A stretch of 64,000 bases of DNA, taken from positions 1,426,001 to 1,490,000 of the forward strand of contig CAVTAR010000001.1 of assembly GCA_963732775.1 (NCBI GenBank). The letters run 5' to 3'. The translations under genes and the position numbers were made by a program. The notes beneath the pieces were generated by a model. That model made no database searches. It had not been told where the DNA came from and saw only the letters and a list, made by a program, of their open reading frames with translations. The stretch comes from CAVRQM01 sp963732775 (GTDB lineage: Bacteria > Pseudomonadota > Alphaproteobacteria > Acetobacterales > Acetobacteraceae). This document shows positions 50,534 to 59,394 of the stretch, in pieces; the first letter of the stretch is position 1, and each line of letters opens with the position of its first letter.

Positions 50534-51978
50534 CAGCCTGTCGGATTGACCTGCTTGGTTGATATTCAACGGACGACAGGTTTTTGTTCAGGCTGGCTGC
50601 AGGCGGTGTATCCGCCTGCAGTTGTAAGCCAACGCGATCAGGGTCCATTCGGTGGCTGCGTTTTGGATGCCGCGCAGGTGGAAGCGCCGGAAGCCCATGG
50701 CGCTTTTGATGATGCCGAACACGGTTTCGACGGATTGCTTGCGTTTCTTGTAGAGGGCTTTGGCGTCGGCGGTTTCCATCTTGGCCTTCATTGCGATGCG
50801 CCAGGGCTCCGTGATCCGCCGAGGCGTTTTGGCTTCTGGCGGCGGACGAAAGTCGTAGGGCCGGTGCGGCTGGGTGCGCCCGATGGCCACCAGCGGCTCG
50901 ACATTGTTGGCCTTCAGCGTGCTGACCGCCCGGCCGCTGGCATAGCCGGTGTCGGCCAGCACGGTCTGGGGCAGGCCGACCGTGTCGCGCATGGCCAGCA
51001 CGGTGGCGGCGAAGCTTGGCGCGTCGGCACTGGTGGCAACGAGGCTGGTCGCCAGGACAAGCTGCGGCCCTTCGGCGCAGACCACGGCCTGGGCGTTGTA
51101 GGCCTGGCGATATTCATGCGCGTCCGAGCGGCGCATCAACGTGCTGTCGGGATCGGTGAGGTTGCTTTGACGCTCGGCCGGTGGCGAGGGGGCTTGGGCC
51201 TACTGCCGCGACGTCCCTTCTTGGCGTCGTAGATGGCCTTCTTCGTCTCATAGGCTGGGCGGGCGGCCTCGGCCTGGGCGCGGGCATCGGCCTCCAGGCG
51301 GTCGCAGGCGGCATCGAGCTTGGCCTTCAGGGCTTCGCGCCGGGCCAGTTCTGCGGGTAGCGCCTGCGGGTCCTGGCCGCAGGCGTCGGCGGCCTCGGCC
51401 TGTGCGGTCAGTTGCGCGATGTCGGCGGCGAGCTTGGTCCGCAATTCGCGGGCGCGGTCGTAGCGGACCGAGCGGATCTTGGACGCGTTGGCGTCGATCT
51501 TGGTGCCGTCGATGGCCACGGTGCCGAGCCGCAGCAGGCCGGTTTCGCGGGCCAGTAGCAGGATTTGGAGGAAGGCTGCCTCGAAAGCGGCCTTGTTGGT
51601 GCGACGGAAGACAGCGATCGTGTCGTGGTCGGGATGCAGGTTCGCGGCGACGAAGCGCACCGCGATGTCGCGATAGGTCGCCCGCTCGATCCGGCGGGAC
51701 GAGAAGATGCCGTTGGCGTAGCAGTAGACCAGCAGCGCCAGCATCAGCTGGGGGTGATACTGCGCCTTGCCGCCAGGCTGCGACCCGGTCCGGAACGCCC
51801 CGACCGGCACGCGCTCGACAGCGGCCACGATGAAATGCGCAAGATCGTCGTCTGGAACCCAAGCCTTCAAATCCGGCGGTAGCAGGAAAGCCTGGTCACG
51901 ACTGAACGGGATGAAGCTCGACATGAGGCGATTCTAGCCAGTTCGCCAAAAACTGGGTACCCCCAATCCGACAGGCTG
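50534..51978. mobile_element. IS1182-family insertion sequence, 1,445 bp
   Basis: Perfect 15-bp terminal inverted repeats (CAGCCTGTCGGATTG at 50534-50548 and its complement at 51964-51978) flank one transposase gene. The element is bordered by CTAG on both sides (50530-50533 and 51979-51982), a 4-bp palindromic target duplication. The left CTAG supplies the TAG stop of phaB, so the insertion left the phaB reading frame complete but separated it from whatever lay downstream. Confidence 0.88.
50588..51924 (-). pseudogene. IS1182-type transposase, one frameshift
   Basis: The N-terminal part (51136-51924) has QAFLLPPDLKAWVPDDDLAH, FIVAAVERVPVGAF, YHPQLMLALLVYCYANGIFS and VAIDGTKIDANASK (catalytic Asp region). 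The C-terminal part (50588-51139) has RRSDAHEYRQAYNAQAVV, LADTGYASGRAVS (second Asp) and KKRKQSVETVFGIIKSAMGF with the catalytic Glu. One base added to the GGGGG at 51188-51192 joins them through KPPSPPAERQSNLTDPDS, the family's normal linker. Either the transposase is broken or the base was missed; a slippery C-run fusion is less usual for IS1182. Confidence 0.85.
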
Positions 51979-51998
51979 CTAGGGTGCGCGGGCGGCGT

Positions 51999-53693
51999 TC
52001 AGGCGGCCCGAACCTCGCGCGCGAAGCCGCCCAACTCGCCGGACAGTCGCTCGGCCTGCCGCGACAGGTCGGCGGCGGCACTCAGCACCCGCGCGGCGGC
52101 CGATCCGGTTTCCTCGGCGGCGCCCCGCACGCCCTCCACGTGACGCGCCACCTCTTCGGTGCCGGCGGCAGTGCGCTGGACGCCCTGGGCGATCTCGGCC
52201 GCGGCACCACCCTGTTCGGCGATGGCCGTGGCGATCACCTCGGCCGTGCCGCTCACCTCCTCGATGCTGGCGGCAATGGCCTGGATGGCGGCCACGGCGG
52301 CGCGGGTCTCGGCCTGCATCCGGCCGATCTGGGTGCCGATCTCCTCCGTGGCCCGCCCGGTCTGCTGCGCCAGGCTCTTCACCTCGCTGGCCACCACCGC
52401 AAAGCCGCGCCCCGCCTCACCGGCTCGCGCCGCCTCGATCGTGGCGTTCAGCGCCAGCAGGTTGATCTGGCCAGCGATGGTGGTGATCAGGCTCACCACG
52501 TCGCCGATCCGCGCCGCCGCATCGGCCAGCGCCCGCACGGTGGTGTCGGTGGAGCGGGCCTCCTGCACCGCGCGTCCCGTCACCAGGGCCGACTGGGTGA
52601 CCCGGCGGCCGATGTCGTGGGTGGAGGCAGAAAGCGCCTCGGTCGCCGCCGCGAAGCTGCGGATGTCCGCGCCCGTGCGCCCGGCGGTCTCGGCGACGGT
52701 TGCCACCTGCCGCCGCGCCTGCCCGGACGTGTCGGACATCACGTGCGCGGTCGCCTCCAGCTCGCGTGAGGCGCTGGAAAGTGCCGCGACCAGGTCGGCG
52801 CTGCGCGCCTCGAAGCCGCGCACCGTGGTCTCGAGCCGCTCGCTGCGGCGCGCCCGCGCCTCGTGTTCCACGCTCTGTGCGCTCGCCAGGCGGTCAGCGC
52901 GGACCATGCCTTCCTTGAACACCTGCACGGCCCGCGCCATCGCACCGATCTCGTCGCGGCGGTCGGTGCATGGCGTCTCGAGCCCGAGTTCGGCCGCGGC
53001 GAGTCGCTCCATGGTGTGGGCCAGTCGCCTCACCGGCCGCGAGATGGTGGCGCCGGCCAGCAGTGTCACCGCGATGGCAGCGAGCGCGCCGACGCCGGCC
53101 GCGGCCGCGAACACCAGTCGCCCGGCGCGGGTCTGCGCGCGCACCCGCTCGACGATGCCGGCGATCTCCGCATCGATTGCCTGGCCCAGCGTTGCCTGGC
53201 GTTGCTCGAACGTGTCGGCCGCCTGCTGTGCCGCATTCATGAAGATCAGCGCGTAGCCGGCGTTGCCCGCCATGCCGATCACCTGCTGCGCCGCTGCGGC
53301 ATAATCGTGCACCGCCGCCCCGACCCCGCCGAAGGCCGCGCGCGCCGGCGAGTCCGCCAGCAGCGAGGCGGACAGCGCTGCCGCCTGGCCATCAAGCGAG
53401 CCCACGAGGCCGTCAAGGCTCTTGCCGAGGGCCGCAGCGCGCGCCGCGTCGGAATCGTTGCCCGCCACGGAGACGAGCCGATAGAGGTCCGCCTGCAGCC
53501 CGCTCACGGTCTGGTGCAGTCGCGCGACCGCGGCTGCGCGGCGGAAGGCGCCCTCGGTCAGCGCGTCGAGATTGCGCTCGCAGCGCAGCAGCAGCAGTCC
53601 GGCATACACCGTGATTCCCAGCAGCGTCAGCAGCAACAGGCCGGGTGCCACGAACACCTTGACGGTGAGCGGCAGGTCGCGCAGTCGAAACAT
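51999..53693 (-). CDS. methyl-accepting chemotaxis protein
   Basis: A 564-residue chemoreceptor. TM1 (VFVAPGLLLLTLLGITVYAGLLLL), a ~150-residue helical periplasmic domain (four-helix-bundle type), TM2 (LVFAAAAGVGALAAIAVTLL), a HAMP domain (ISRPVRRLAHTMERLAAAEL) and a long helical signalling domain follow. The hairpin tip is VASEVKSLAQQTGRATEEIG, preceded by LALNATIEAARAGEAGRGFA. The tip sequence is near-canonical. The start is taken at MFRLRDLPLTVKVFV. A small single-Cache protein gene lies 31 bases upstream. It ends just beyond the IS element. Confidence 0.92.
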   Translation of the reverse strand: MFRLRDLPLTVKVFVAPGLLLLTLLGITVYAGLLLLRCERNLDALTEGAFRRAAAVARLHQTVSGLQADLYRLVSVAGNDSDAARAAALGKSLDGLVGSLDGQAAALSASLLADSPARAAFGGVGAAVHDYAAAAQQVIGMAGNAGYALIFMNAAQQAADTFEQRQATLGQAIDAEIAGIVERVRAQTRAGRLVFAAAAGVGALAAIAVTLLAGATISRPVRRLAHTMERLAAAELGLETPCTDRRDEIGAMARAVQVFKEGMVRADRLASAQSVEHEARARRSERLETTVRGFEARSADLVAALSSASRELEATAHVMSDTSGQARRQVATVAETAGRTGADIRSFAAATEALSASTHDIGRRVTQSALVTGRAVQEARSTDTTVRALADAAARIGDVVSLITTIAGQINLLALNATIEAARAGEAGRGFAVVASEVKSLAQQTGRATEEIGTQIGRMQAETRAAVAAIQAIAASIEEVSGTAEVIATAIAEQGGAAAEIAQGVQRTAAGTEEVARHVEGVRGAAEETGSAAARVLSAAADLSRQAERLSGELGGFAREVRAA

Positions 53694-53724
53694 CGCGGGT
53701 CTCCCAGTGCGGCAGCGACGGCGC

Positions 53725-54192
53725 TCAGGGCACGCGGTAGAAGCCGACACCCACGACGTAGTCGCCGACGCGTTCGACGAACGAGGACTTGCCTTCGATC
53801 TTCTTGTCGACCGGGTTGACCCAGCGATAGTCGACCCAGCCGCTGCCCTTGGTTCGGGCGAGGTCGATCATCTCCTGGTTGTACAGCTTGCCGTCGGCGT
53901 CGCGCAGCGCGAGGCTGGTATGCCCGATCAGCGCCGCGTTCGCCCCGTGCGCCACGGTGTTGCCGTCCATCGAGCGCACGAACACGTACAGGTCCCGGTC
54001 GATGAAGGGCCCGCCGCGGTCGTTGAAGGTGGCGAACGCCTTTTCCGGCCCGGATGCGGACAGGAAGGCGGCGGCTTTGTCGGCCAGCGCCTTCGCCTCG
54101 TCGGCTGTGCCGTGACCACCCGCGAGCGCGGGGCCGGCGACGCCGGCGAACGAGACCAGGCCGGCGGCGATCTGGAGCCAGCGGGCAATCAT
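53725..54192 (-). CDS. periplasmic single-Cache protein
   Basis: A 155-residue exported protein: signal peptide (~1-25, ending ALA), then a helix (ADEAKALADKAAAFLSASGP) and one Cache domain with the ligand-pocket pattern DLYVFVRSMDGNTVAHGANA, LIGHTSLALRDADGKLYNQE, WVDYRWVNPVDKKIEGKSSF and DYVVGVGFYRV. There is no transmembrane segment or signalling domain. The gene is directly before the chemoreceptor in the same direction, so it may present ligands to it. Family sCache_2 is the best match. Confidence 0.85.
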   Translation of the reverse strand: MIARWLQIAAGLVSFAGVAGPALAGGHGTADEAKALADKAAAFLSASGPEKAFATFNDRGGPFIDRDLYVFVRSMDGNTVAHGANAALIGHTSLALRDADGKLYNQEMIDLARTKGSGWVDYRWVNPVDKKIEGKSSFVERVGDYVVGVGFYRVP

Positions 54193-54274
54193 GGATGTTC
54201 CCCTCGCGGCACCGGCCGCACGCGCATCCTGACGCACGAGGGTTAACCCGCAGCGAACGAAGCGTGAGGTATCT

Positions 54275-54832
54275 CTAGGGACCGATCCGGGCCGCCACCC
54301 GGTCGGCGAGCTGGCCGAGAAGCGTGCTCTCGGCGGCTACCAGATCGCGGGTGGAATCCGACGCGGGCCGGAGCGTCAGGCGCACCGTCTGTGCGTCAGC
54401 GGTGATCGCCCCGCTCTCGCGCCGTACCGCGACCTGCGCCAGCAGCACCACCTCCCCCGAGGCGTCGGCATCGAGCCGCTGGAGGTCGATCTCCAATACC
54501 AGGTCGGGCCGGGTCGAGATCGCGCCGCTCTCGGAATAGACCGACGCGCCGGGCAGGCGCTGCACCAGGTTCTCGGTGAACACGCGCTCCACCATGCTGC
54601 CGGTGGGCTCGCCCCAGCGCTCGCCATGGCCGAGTTGCAACTGGTAGCCGGCGGCCGAGTGCACGATCTCCGGCCGGTCCAGGTAGCCGGCGATGCCCAC
54701 CCGGCGCAGCTCGACGCTGCGCGGGCCGGCGCTGGCGGGCATGCCGGGCACCGACGCCAGTGTGTACAGGGTGGGGTCGGGCGAAGCGCACCCGGCGAGC
54801 GCCAGCACGAGCAGTCCAGCGACAAGCCTCAC
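54275..54832 (-). CDS. pqiC: PqiC lipoprotein (ABC-type transport auxiliary, DUF330)
   Basis: A 185-residue outer-membrane lipoprotein. The lipobox is LALAGCASP (Cys 15). The mature part has TLYTLASVPG, VELRRVGIAGYLDRPEIVHS, LQLGHGERWGEPTGSMVERV, LPGASVYSESGAISTRPDLV and DLQRLDADASGEVVLLAQVA, which matches the family. In E. coli PqiABC bridges the envelope to move lipids, with PqiC as an outer-membrane ring. The ATG-type start overlaps the pqiB stop. Last gene of pqiABC. Confidence 0.9.
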   Translation of the reverse strand: MRLVAGLLVLALAGCASPDPTLYTLASVPGMPASAGPRSVELRRVGIAGYLDRPEIVHSAAGYQLQLGHGERWGEPTGSMVERVFTENLVQRLPGASVYSESGAISTRPDLVLEIDLQRLDADASGEVVLLAQVAVRRESGAITADAQTVRLTLRPASDSTRDLVAAESTLLGQLADRVAARIGP

Positions 54833-56515
54833 CGCTCGGTCGCCTGGCCGGTGCGGCCGCGGATCAGCGCTTCCGGGTGCAGCGAGAGATAGTCAGCCAG
54901 CAGCCGCACCGAGCGTGCGGTGTCGTTGATCTGCGCCAGCACCCGCGAGAGGTCGCGATTGAACTGCAAATCCAGGCCATAGCCGGAGGTGGCCGAGTCC
55001 AGCAGGTGGTCGGCATGGCCGAGCGTCGCGTCGAGCCGCTGGGCGACCTCCGGCAGCCGCCGGGTGGTTGCATCGATGCTGGCGAGCGTCTGGCGCAGTT
55101 CCGGCCCGTTCAGCAGAGCGCTCGTGCCGTGCAGGGTGTCGGACAGATTGCGGACCACCTGCTCCAATGGCAACGCCTCCAGCTTGTGCGCGATGTTGGT
55201 GAGGCTGGACGTCAGGCTGTCGAGCCCGCCGCCGCCGCTGCTCGGCAGCACGATCTCGTCGCCTTCCTGGTGCGCCTCGGCGGCCGGCGCGTCCGCCACG
55301 AACTCGAACGAGACCAGCATCTGCCCGGTGATGAGGTTGGAGCTCGCGAGCTGCGCGCGCAGCCCGCGCTTGACCAAGCCCTGGGCGATGCGCATTCCGT
55401 CCTCGGGATGGATCTTGTCCGGCGGCAAAAAGCGCTGCGGCTGCACTTCCATGTGGACGGCGACGCGCGAGCTGGCGCCCTCCAGGTCGAACAACAGGTG
55501 CACGTCCGTCACGGTGCCGATCTGGATACCGTTGATCTCGACCGGCGCGCCGGGCGCAAGGCCACGCACCGAGCCGTCGAAATACACCAGCAGCTTGATC
55601 TGCGTGTTGAAGCCGGCTGCACGCGCGGCGCTCTCGTCGTGATAGAGGTCGAACCTGGCATTGGCGGGGCTCCCGCGCTGGTCGGCATTATCGCCCAGCG
55701 TGTCGAAGGCGACGCCGCCCGACAGCACCGCCTGGAGGCTTGCGACCTTTACCTGCAAGCCCTGGGCGCCGAGATTGACGGACAATCCCGAAGCGTTCCA
55801 GAACCGGCTCGACGGATGCACGAACTTGTCGAACGGGGCTCGCACGAACACCTGGATCGTCGCGCCGGTGCCGTTGGGATCGAAGTCAGAACTCAGCACT
55901 TCGCCCGCCTGTACGTCGCGATAGAACACCGGCGAGCCGATGCCGAGCGCGCCGATGCGGTCGGCCTTCAGCACGAACGTCGTGCCGGGCTCGCCGGAGC
56001 GGATCGCGGGCGGCTCCTCGAGGCCGGTGTAATGCCGCTGCGGCGTGCCGCCGGGCGTGGCTCCCGGGTCCATCTCGATGTACGAGCCAGACAGCAGCGT
56101 CTCGATTCCCGAGACGTTGCCGGGCGTGAAGCGTGGGCGCACCACCCAGAACCGCGCCTTCTCGGTCAGGGTGCGCGCGGCGGTGGCGGTCATGTCCACC
56201 GTCACGTCGACGTGCTGGAGATCCTCCGACAGGCTCACGCCCTTTACCGTGCCAAGGTCGACCGCCTTGTGCTTCACCTTAGTCTGGCCGGCGGTGATAC
56301 CGTCGCCGGTGCGGAAGGTCGGTACCAATCTGCGGCCCCTCGCGCGCCACCGTCCGCCACACCAGCCAGCCGGCTACCACGGCGGCCACCAACGGGATCA
56401 GCCACACCAACTGGAACGGCCGGCGGCGATGCGCCACCACCTCGGCCTGGGGTTCAGGTGCCTCGGGCGCCGGCGGGGTGGCCGCCGGACCGGCGGCGGT
56501 TTCCGGACCGCTCAC
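54829..56515 (-). pseudogene. pqiB: PqiB, MCE-domain lipid transport protein, one frameshift
   Basis: The N-terminus is in one frame: GTG at 56515 (overlapping the pqiA stop), a Pro-rich segment and one TM helix (FQLVWLIPLVAAVVAGWLVW), ending WRTVAREGPQIG. The rest is in another frame and carries the MCE domains (RTGDGITAGQTKVKHKAVDL, PGTTFVLKADRIGALGIGSP with VFYRDVQAGEVLSSDFDPNG, FDGSVRGLAPGAPVEINGIQ) and a long C-terminal helical region. Removing one G at the CCAAT of 56325-56329 joins them as QIVPTFRTGDG. Intact length would be ~561 residues. It forms the periplasmic needle of PqiABC. Confidence 0.88.
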
Positions 56516-57840
56516 GCCGGCTGTGCCGAGAGCGCCACGCGCGGCCTGGCCCTCACCCGCGTCGGCACCGCCGCGTTGCGCCCGGCCGCGTCCCACATCA
56601 GCCGCGGGTCGAAGGTGATGACCGCGAACATGGTCAGGATCACCACCCCGGCGAATGCCAGCACGCCGGGTTGCGGCGTCACCTGGGCGACGTAGCCGAG
56701 GCGCACCAGCGCGGTCAGGATCGAGATCATGAAGACATCGATCATCGACCAGCGACCGATGAACTCGACGGCGCGATAGAGCCGGGTCCGCTCGGCCAAA
56801 CGCCAGGTCGAGCGGCGGCGAGTGGTGATGAGCATGAACAGCAGGCTCGCGACCTTCAGCACCGGCACGGTGATGCTGGCGAAGAACACCAGCAGGGCGA
56901 GTGGCCACATGCCGGCGTGCAGCAGCTGCAATGCGCCGCCGATGATGGTGGACGGGTCGCCGCGACCGAGTTGCGTCAACTGTAGCACCGGCAGAAAGTT
57001 GGCCGGCAGGTAGAGGCACGAGGCGGCCAGCAGCAGCGCCCAGGTGCGGCTGACGCTGTGCGGCTTGCGGAGTGACAGGTCGCCGCCGCAACGCGGGCAG
57101 CTCGGCTCTCCGGCGCTGACCAGGCCGCAATGCGGGCAGCCCGTCGCGCCGGCTTCGGGACGCGCGCGACGGGGTGCTGCCTCGCCGCGCGGCGGCACCG
57201 CCTGCCACACCGCCTCGGGGTCGAGCGTCGCGTCGCCGGCGGCCATCACCACCATCAATGCCCCCATGGCGTAGCAGGCGACACCCACGTCGACGCGGGC
57301 GAGGTCGATCAGCTTCGTGTAGGCCACGAACACGCCGAGCAGGAACACCTCCACCATCGACCAGGGCCGCAGCAACTCCACCCAGCGGAAGACGACCGCC
57401 AGATGCCGCGGCGGGTGCGGCAGGCGCACGCCGACCAGCACCCAGGCGAGCGCCAGAAGCCGGGCGATCGGCGCGATGGTGGTGGTGACGAGCACCAGGA
57501 TGGCAAGCGGCAGCATCCCGTTCTGGTCGAGTGCCACCGGGCCCGTGACGAGGGCGGTCTCGCGCGAGTTGCCGAGCACGGTGAGGTCCATGAACGGCAG
57601 GCTCGCAACCACCACCATCAGCGCGAGGCCGGTGGCCGCCATGGCGAGCGGCCAGCGCAGCGGGTCGCGGCGATGGCGGCGCAGCACGTAGTGACAGCGC
57701 GGGCATCGCGCGATGGCGTGTGCAGGCAGCGCCGGCACGCATTGCAGCAGCCCGCAATCCCGGCACTCCCGCCACTGCGGCGGGTAGGCGGGGTCGGCCG
57801 GGCCCATTTCGGGCGTCGACGGCCACCGCGGTCGCATCAT
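56512..57840 (-). CDS. pqiA: PqiA, paraquat-inducible inner-membrane protein
   Basis: A 442-residue protein made of two PqiA repeats. Each begins with a zinc-ribbon-like Cys pair set (ECRDCGLLQCVPALPAHAIA with RCPRCHY, and GCPHCGLVSAGEPSCPRCGG). Four hydrophobic segments follow each, including WPLAMAATGLALMVVVASLP and VEFIGRWSMIDVFMISILTA. This is the standard PqiA layout. It is the first gene of pqiABC and ends overlapping pqiB. A double ATG at 57835-57840 is the likely start. Confidence 0.92.
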   Translation of the reverse strand: MMRPRWPSTPEMGPADPAYPPQWRECRDCGLLQCVPALPAHAIARCPRCHYVLRRHRRDPLRWPLAMAATGLALMVVVASLPFMDLTVLGNSRETALVTGPVALDQNGMLPLAILVLVTTTIAPIARLLALAWVLVGVRLPHPPRHLAVVFRWVELLRPWSMVEVFLLGVFVAYTKLIDLARVDVGVACYAMGALMVVMAAGDATLDPEAVWQAVPPRGEAAPRRARPEAGATGCPHCGLVSAGEPSCPRCGGDLSLRKPHSVSRTWALLLAASCLYLPANFLPVLQLTQLGRGDPSTIIGGALQLLHAGMWPLALLVFFASITVPVLKVASLLFMLITTRRRSTWRLAERTRLYRAVEFIGRWSMIDVFMISILTALVRLGYVAQVTPQPGVLAFAGVVILTMFAVITFDPRLMWDAAGRNAAVPTRVRARPRVALSAQPA

Positions 57841-57960
57841 CGCGTCGGATCGCTGCCGGGCATGGCGTGTTCCTGACGCAACTGGGCCAGTTTGCCAACC
57901 GGGCGTCACGCCGGTTGCAGCCGACGGGGTGCATCGCTATAGGCCGGGACGGGTGCCGGG

Positions 57961-58032
57961 GCCGACGTAGCTCAGTGGTAGAGCAGCTGATTCGTAATCA
58001 GCAGGTCGTCAGTTCAATCCTGACCGTCGGCA
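57961..58032 (+). tRNA. tRNA-Thr (anticodon CGT)
   Basis: The acceptor stem GCCGACG pairs with CGTCGGC. The D arm has TAGCTCAGTGGTAGAGC, the anticodon stem is GCTGA/TCAGC with loop TTCGTAA (anticodon CGT), a short variable loop follows, and the T arm is GTCAGTTCAATCCTGAC. The discriminator is A and CCA is not encoded. A T-rich stretch (TTTCTTTT) follows at once. The 3' half is a likely integration site for the downstream island. Confidence 0.95.
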
Positions 58033-58065
58033 TTTCTTTTCAACGGGTTAGACCTAACTGCCGTG

Positions 58066-58098
58066 GCGGACACAGAAAATGTCCGCATCGTGTCCGCA
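58066..58098. repeat. clustered TGTCCGCA repeats beside tRNA-Thr
   Basis: TGTCCGCA occurs directly at 58080-58087 and 58091-58098 and, as its complement (GCGGACA), at 58066-58072. They lie 35-65 bases past the tRNA 3' end. Spaced short repeats next to a tRNA 3' end resemble arm-type sites of a tyrosine recombinase; no integrase gene is in the window. Confidence 0.45.
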
Positions 58099-58569
58099 AA
58101 AGTCACGCCCTGTGGGTATGGAGAGACGAATGCGCGCCCCGGCTAGCGGTGGCGCTGCGGCGGTGTAGCCCTTGCGCCGGAGCAGGTGCGCCGGAGATGT
58201 CACGCGTCGTGACGGGCATCCTCGTCGTCGACGAAGTGAACCGCGTGCTTGCAGGCGGTAGCCGCCTGAGACCGCGCAATCTCAAGCAAGTTCTTGATGA
58301 TTGCGGCATTGCGTCGCGCGGCGGACCGCCCGCGCTGGGTGGACGGATTGGGCAGGCATGAGTGATGGAGCAGGCTTCGCGCGGCGTGCTCGGGCTGCCG
58401 CATGGCCCGCTTGGCCCAAAAGCTGCTGGCGTGCGCGATCTGGGCACCGCCGGTGGCCGTGTCTCCCGCGAGGAAGGTCCCGTCGGGCATCGACCTGTAG
58501 ATCAACATCGGAAGGTTCCATGTGCCGCTCAAGATTTCGTGAGCGGCACCAATCCGTCAAGGTTGTGTC
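58099..58569. other. stretch with no convincing gene
   Basis: About 470 bases in which no ORF resembles a known family. A 110-codon minus-strand frame (58200-58532; a later in-frame ATG gives MLIYRSMPDGTFLAGDTATG) and shorter frames on the plus strand overlap each other. None has a good ribosome binding site. It may hold gene remnants of the island. Confidence 0.4.
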
Positions 58570-58755
58570 GTGTTCACTTTTGATAACTGGCAGGGCTTAG
58601 GTTGCCCCGGCGACCATATCGTTTGGGTGAACACCGCATCTGGCGTCTACCACTTCCGGGGCGAGCGCTACTTTGGCAGCACCAAGGATGGGCGTTACGA
58701 GTGCCGGCATCAGGCCGATCAAGAAGGGGACCGGCCGACCAAGAACGGTCGATGA
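58570..58755 (+). CDS. small conserved protein, possibly truncated
   Basis: A 61-residue frame starting at GTG. The run GDHIVWVNTASGVYHFRGER followed by YFGSTKDGRYECRHQADQEG is the pattern of a small conserved domain that I recall at the C-terminus of short exported proteins in Rhizobiales and Acetobacteraceae (typical form: VWVNT-x-SG-x-Y-H followed by Y-x-x-T-x-x-G-x-Y-x-C). Those proteins usually carry a signal peptide, which is missing here, so the gene may have lost its 5' end on the island. Function unknown. Confidence 0.5.
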   Translation: MFTFDNWQGLGCPGDHIVWVNTASGVYHFRGERYFGSTKDGRYECRHQADQEGDRPTKNGR

Positions 58756-58874
58756 GGGCCGGGCCAGCAACTGAGTGGCGGCCAGCACCAAGCCGCTACG
58801 GCCGCTGCGCTGACCCGTCCGTTGGTGGAAGTGTGGGCAAGCTGCTGGCAACGCCAGCTGTTAGCCCATAGGCC

Positions 58875-59357
58875 TCAGTGAGTTGTGCCGGGCCCACTTG
58901 GCGCTACACGTCGGTTTGACACGTCGAGATGGTCTGCAAGTTCAGCACCCATGATGGCGAACAAGCCTCGGTAGAATGTCGCGCCGGGGTCGGTTCGCCG
59001 CACCAGCACCCGCCGCCGGTCGCTGCGGTCCTCCTCGCGGGACACCAAATTGAACTCAACAAGGCGGTCCATGAGCCGCGAAACGGCGGGGCGGGCGATG
59101 TTGAGCCGCTGGGCGAGGGCGGTGACCGTCTGCACCTCTTCGTCTGTGTAGACGATCAGGAACGTGCTGAGCTGACGTGCAGTGAGATCACGCCCGTCCC
59201 GCCGCACGAGTGTGAGAAAGAAACGGTGCAGTAGGCCTAGTCGCTCGTCGGGCGCGAGCACTTCCAAAACCGGGAGGCGTTTGGACGACGTTTGGAGAGC
59301 GAATATCGCACCTCCATTGCCCCCCGAATTGCTCCGAGCCGCCCTTTTTTGCGTCAT
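58875..59357 (-). CDS. MarR family regulator
   Basis: A 160-residue winged-helix protein. The recognition core is LTARQLSTFLIVYTDEEVQT, VTALAQRLNIARPAVSRLMD and RLVEFNLVSREEDRSDRRRV, followed by the wing LVRRTDPGATFYRGLFAIMG. It is a different subgroup from the PetP-like protein at 17.6 kb. An AT-rich palindrome lies 18 bases before its start and is a likely self-operator. The base composition upstream is much more AT-rich than the rest of the window, consistent with acquired DNA. Confidence 0.85.
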   Translation of the reverse strand: MTQKRAARSNSGGNGGAIFALQTSSKRLPVLEVLAPDERLGLLHRFFLTLVRRDGRDLTARQLSTFLIVYTDEEVQTVTALAQRLNIARPAVSRLMDRLVEFNLVSREEDRSDRRRVLVRRTDPGATFYRGLFAIMGAELADHLDVSNRRVAPSGPGTTH

Positions 59358-59374
59358 GACGTTCCCTGTAACCC

Positions 59375-59394
59375 GCTTTTATAATAATAAAAGC
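59375..59394. promoter_or_regulatory. AT-rich palindrome upstream of the MarR gene
   Basis: GCTTTTAT at 59375-59382 and ATAAAAGC at 59387-59394 form a perfect inverted repeat with a 4-base AATA centre. It lies 18 bases upstream of the MarR start, where repression by its product would block transcription. The region is strikingly AT-rich against its surroundings. Confidence 0.6.

Noticed and set aside
50588..51924. Programmed ribosomal frameshift in the IS transposase
   Set aside because: Programmed -1 shifts are typical of IS3 or IS1 but not of IS1182, and the break is in a plain C run without a recognisable slippery heptamer or downstream structure that I could support.
58033..58045. Intrinsic terminator directly after tRNA-Thr
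   Set aside because: There is a T-rich tract but no separate hairpin in front of it other than the tRNA acceptor stem itself.
58200..58532. A 110-codon minus-strand frame after tRNA-Thr
   Set aside because: No family, no ribosome binding site and overlapping alternatives on the other strand; listed only as part of a region without a convincing gene.
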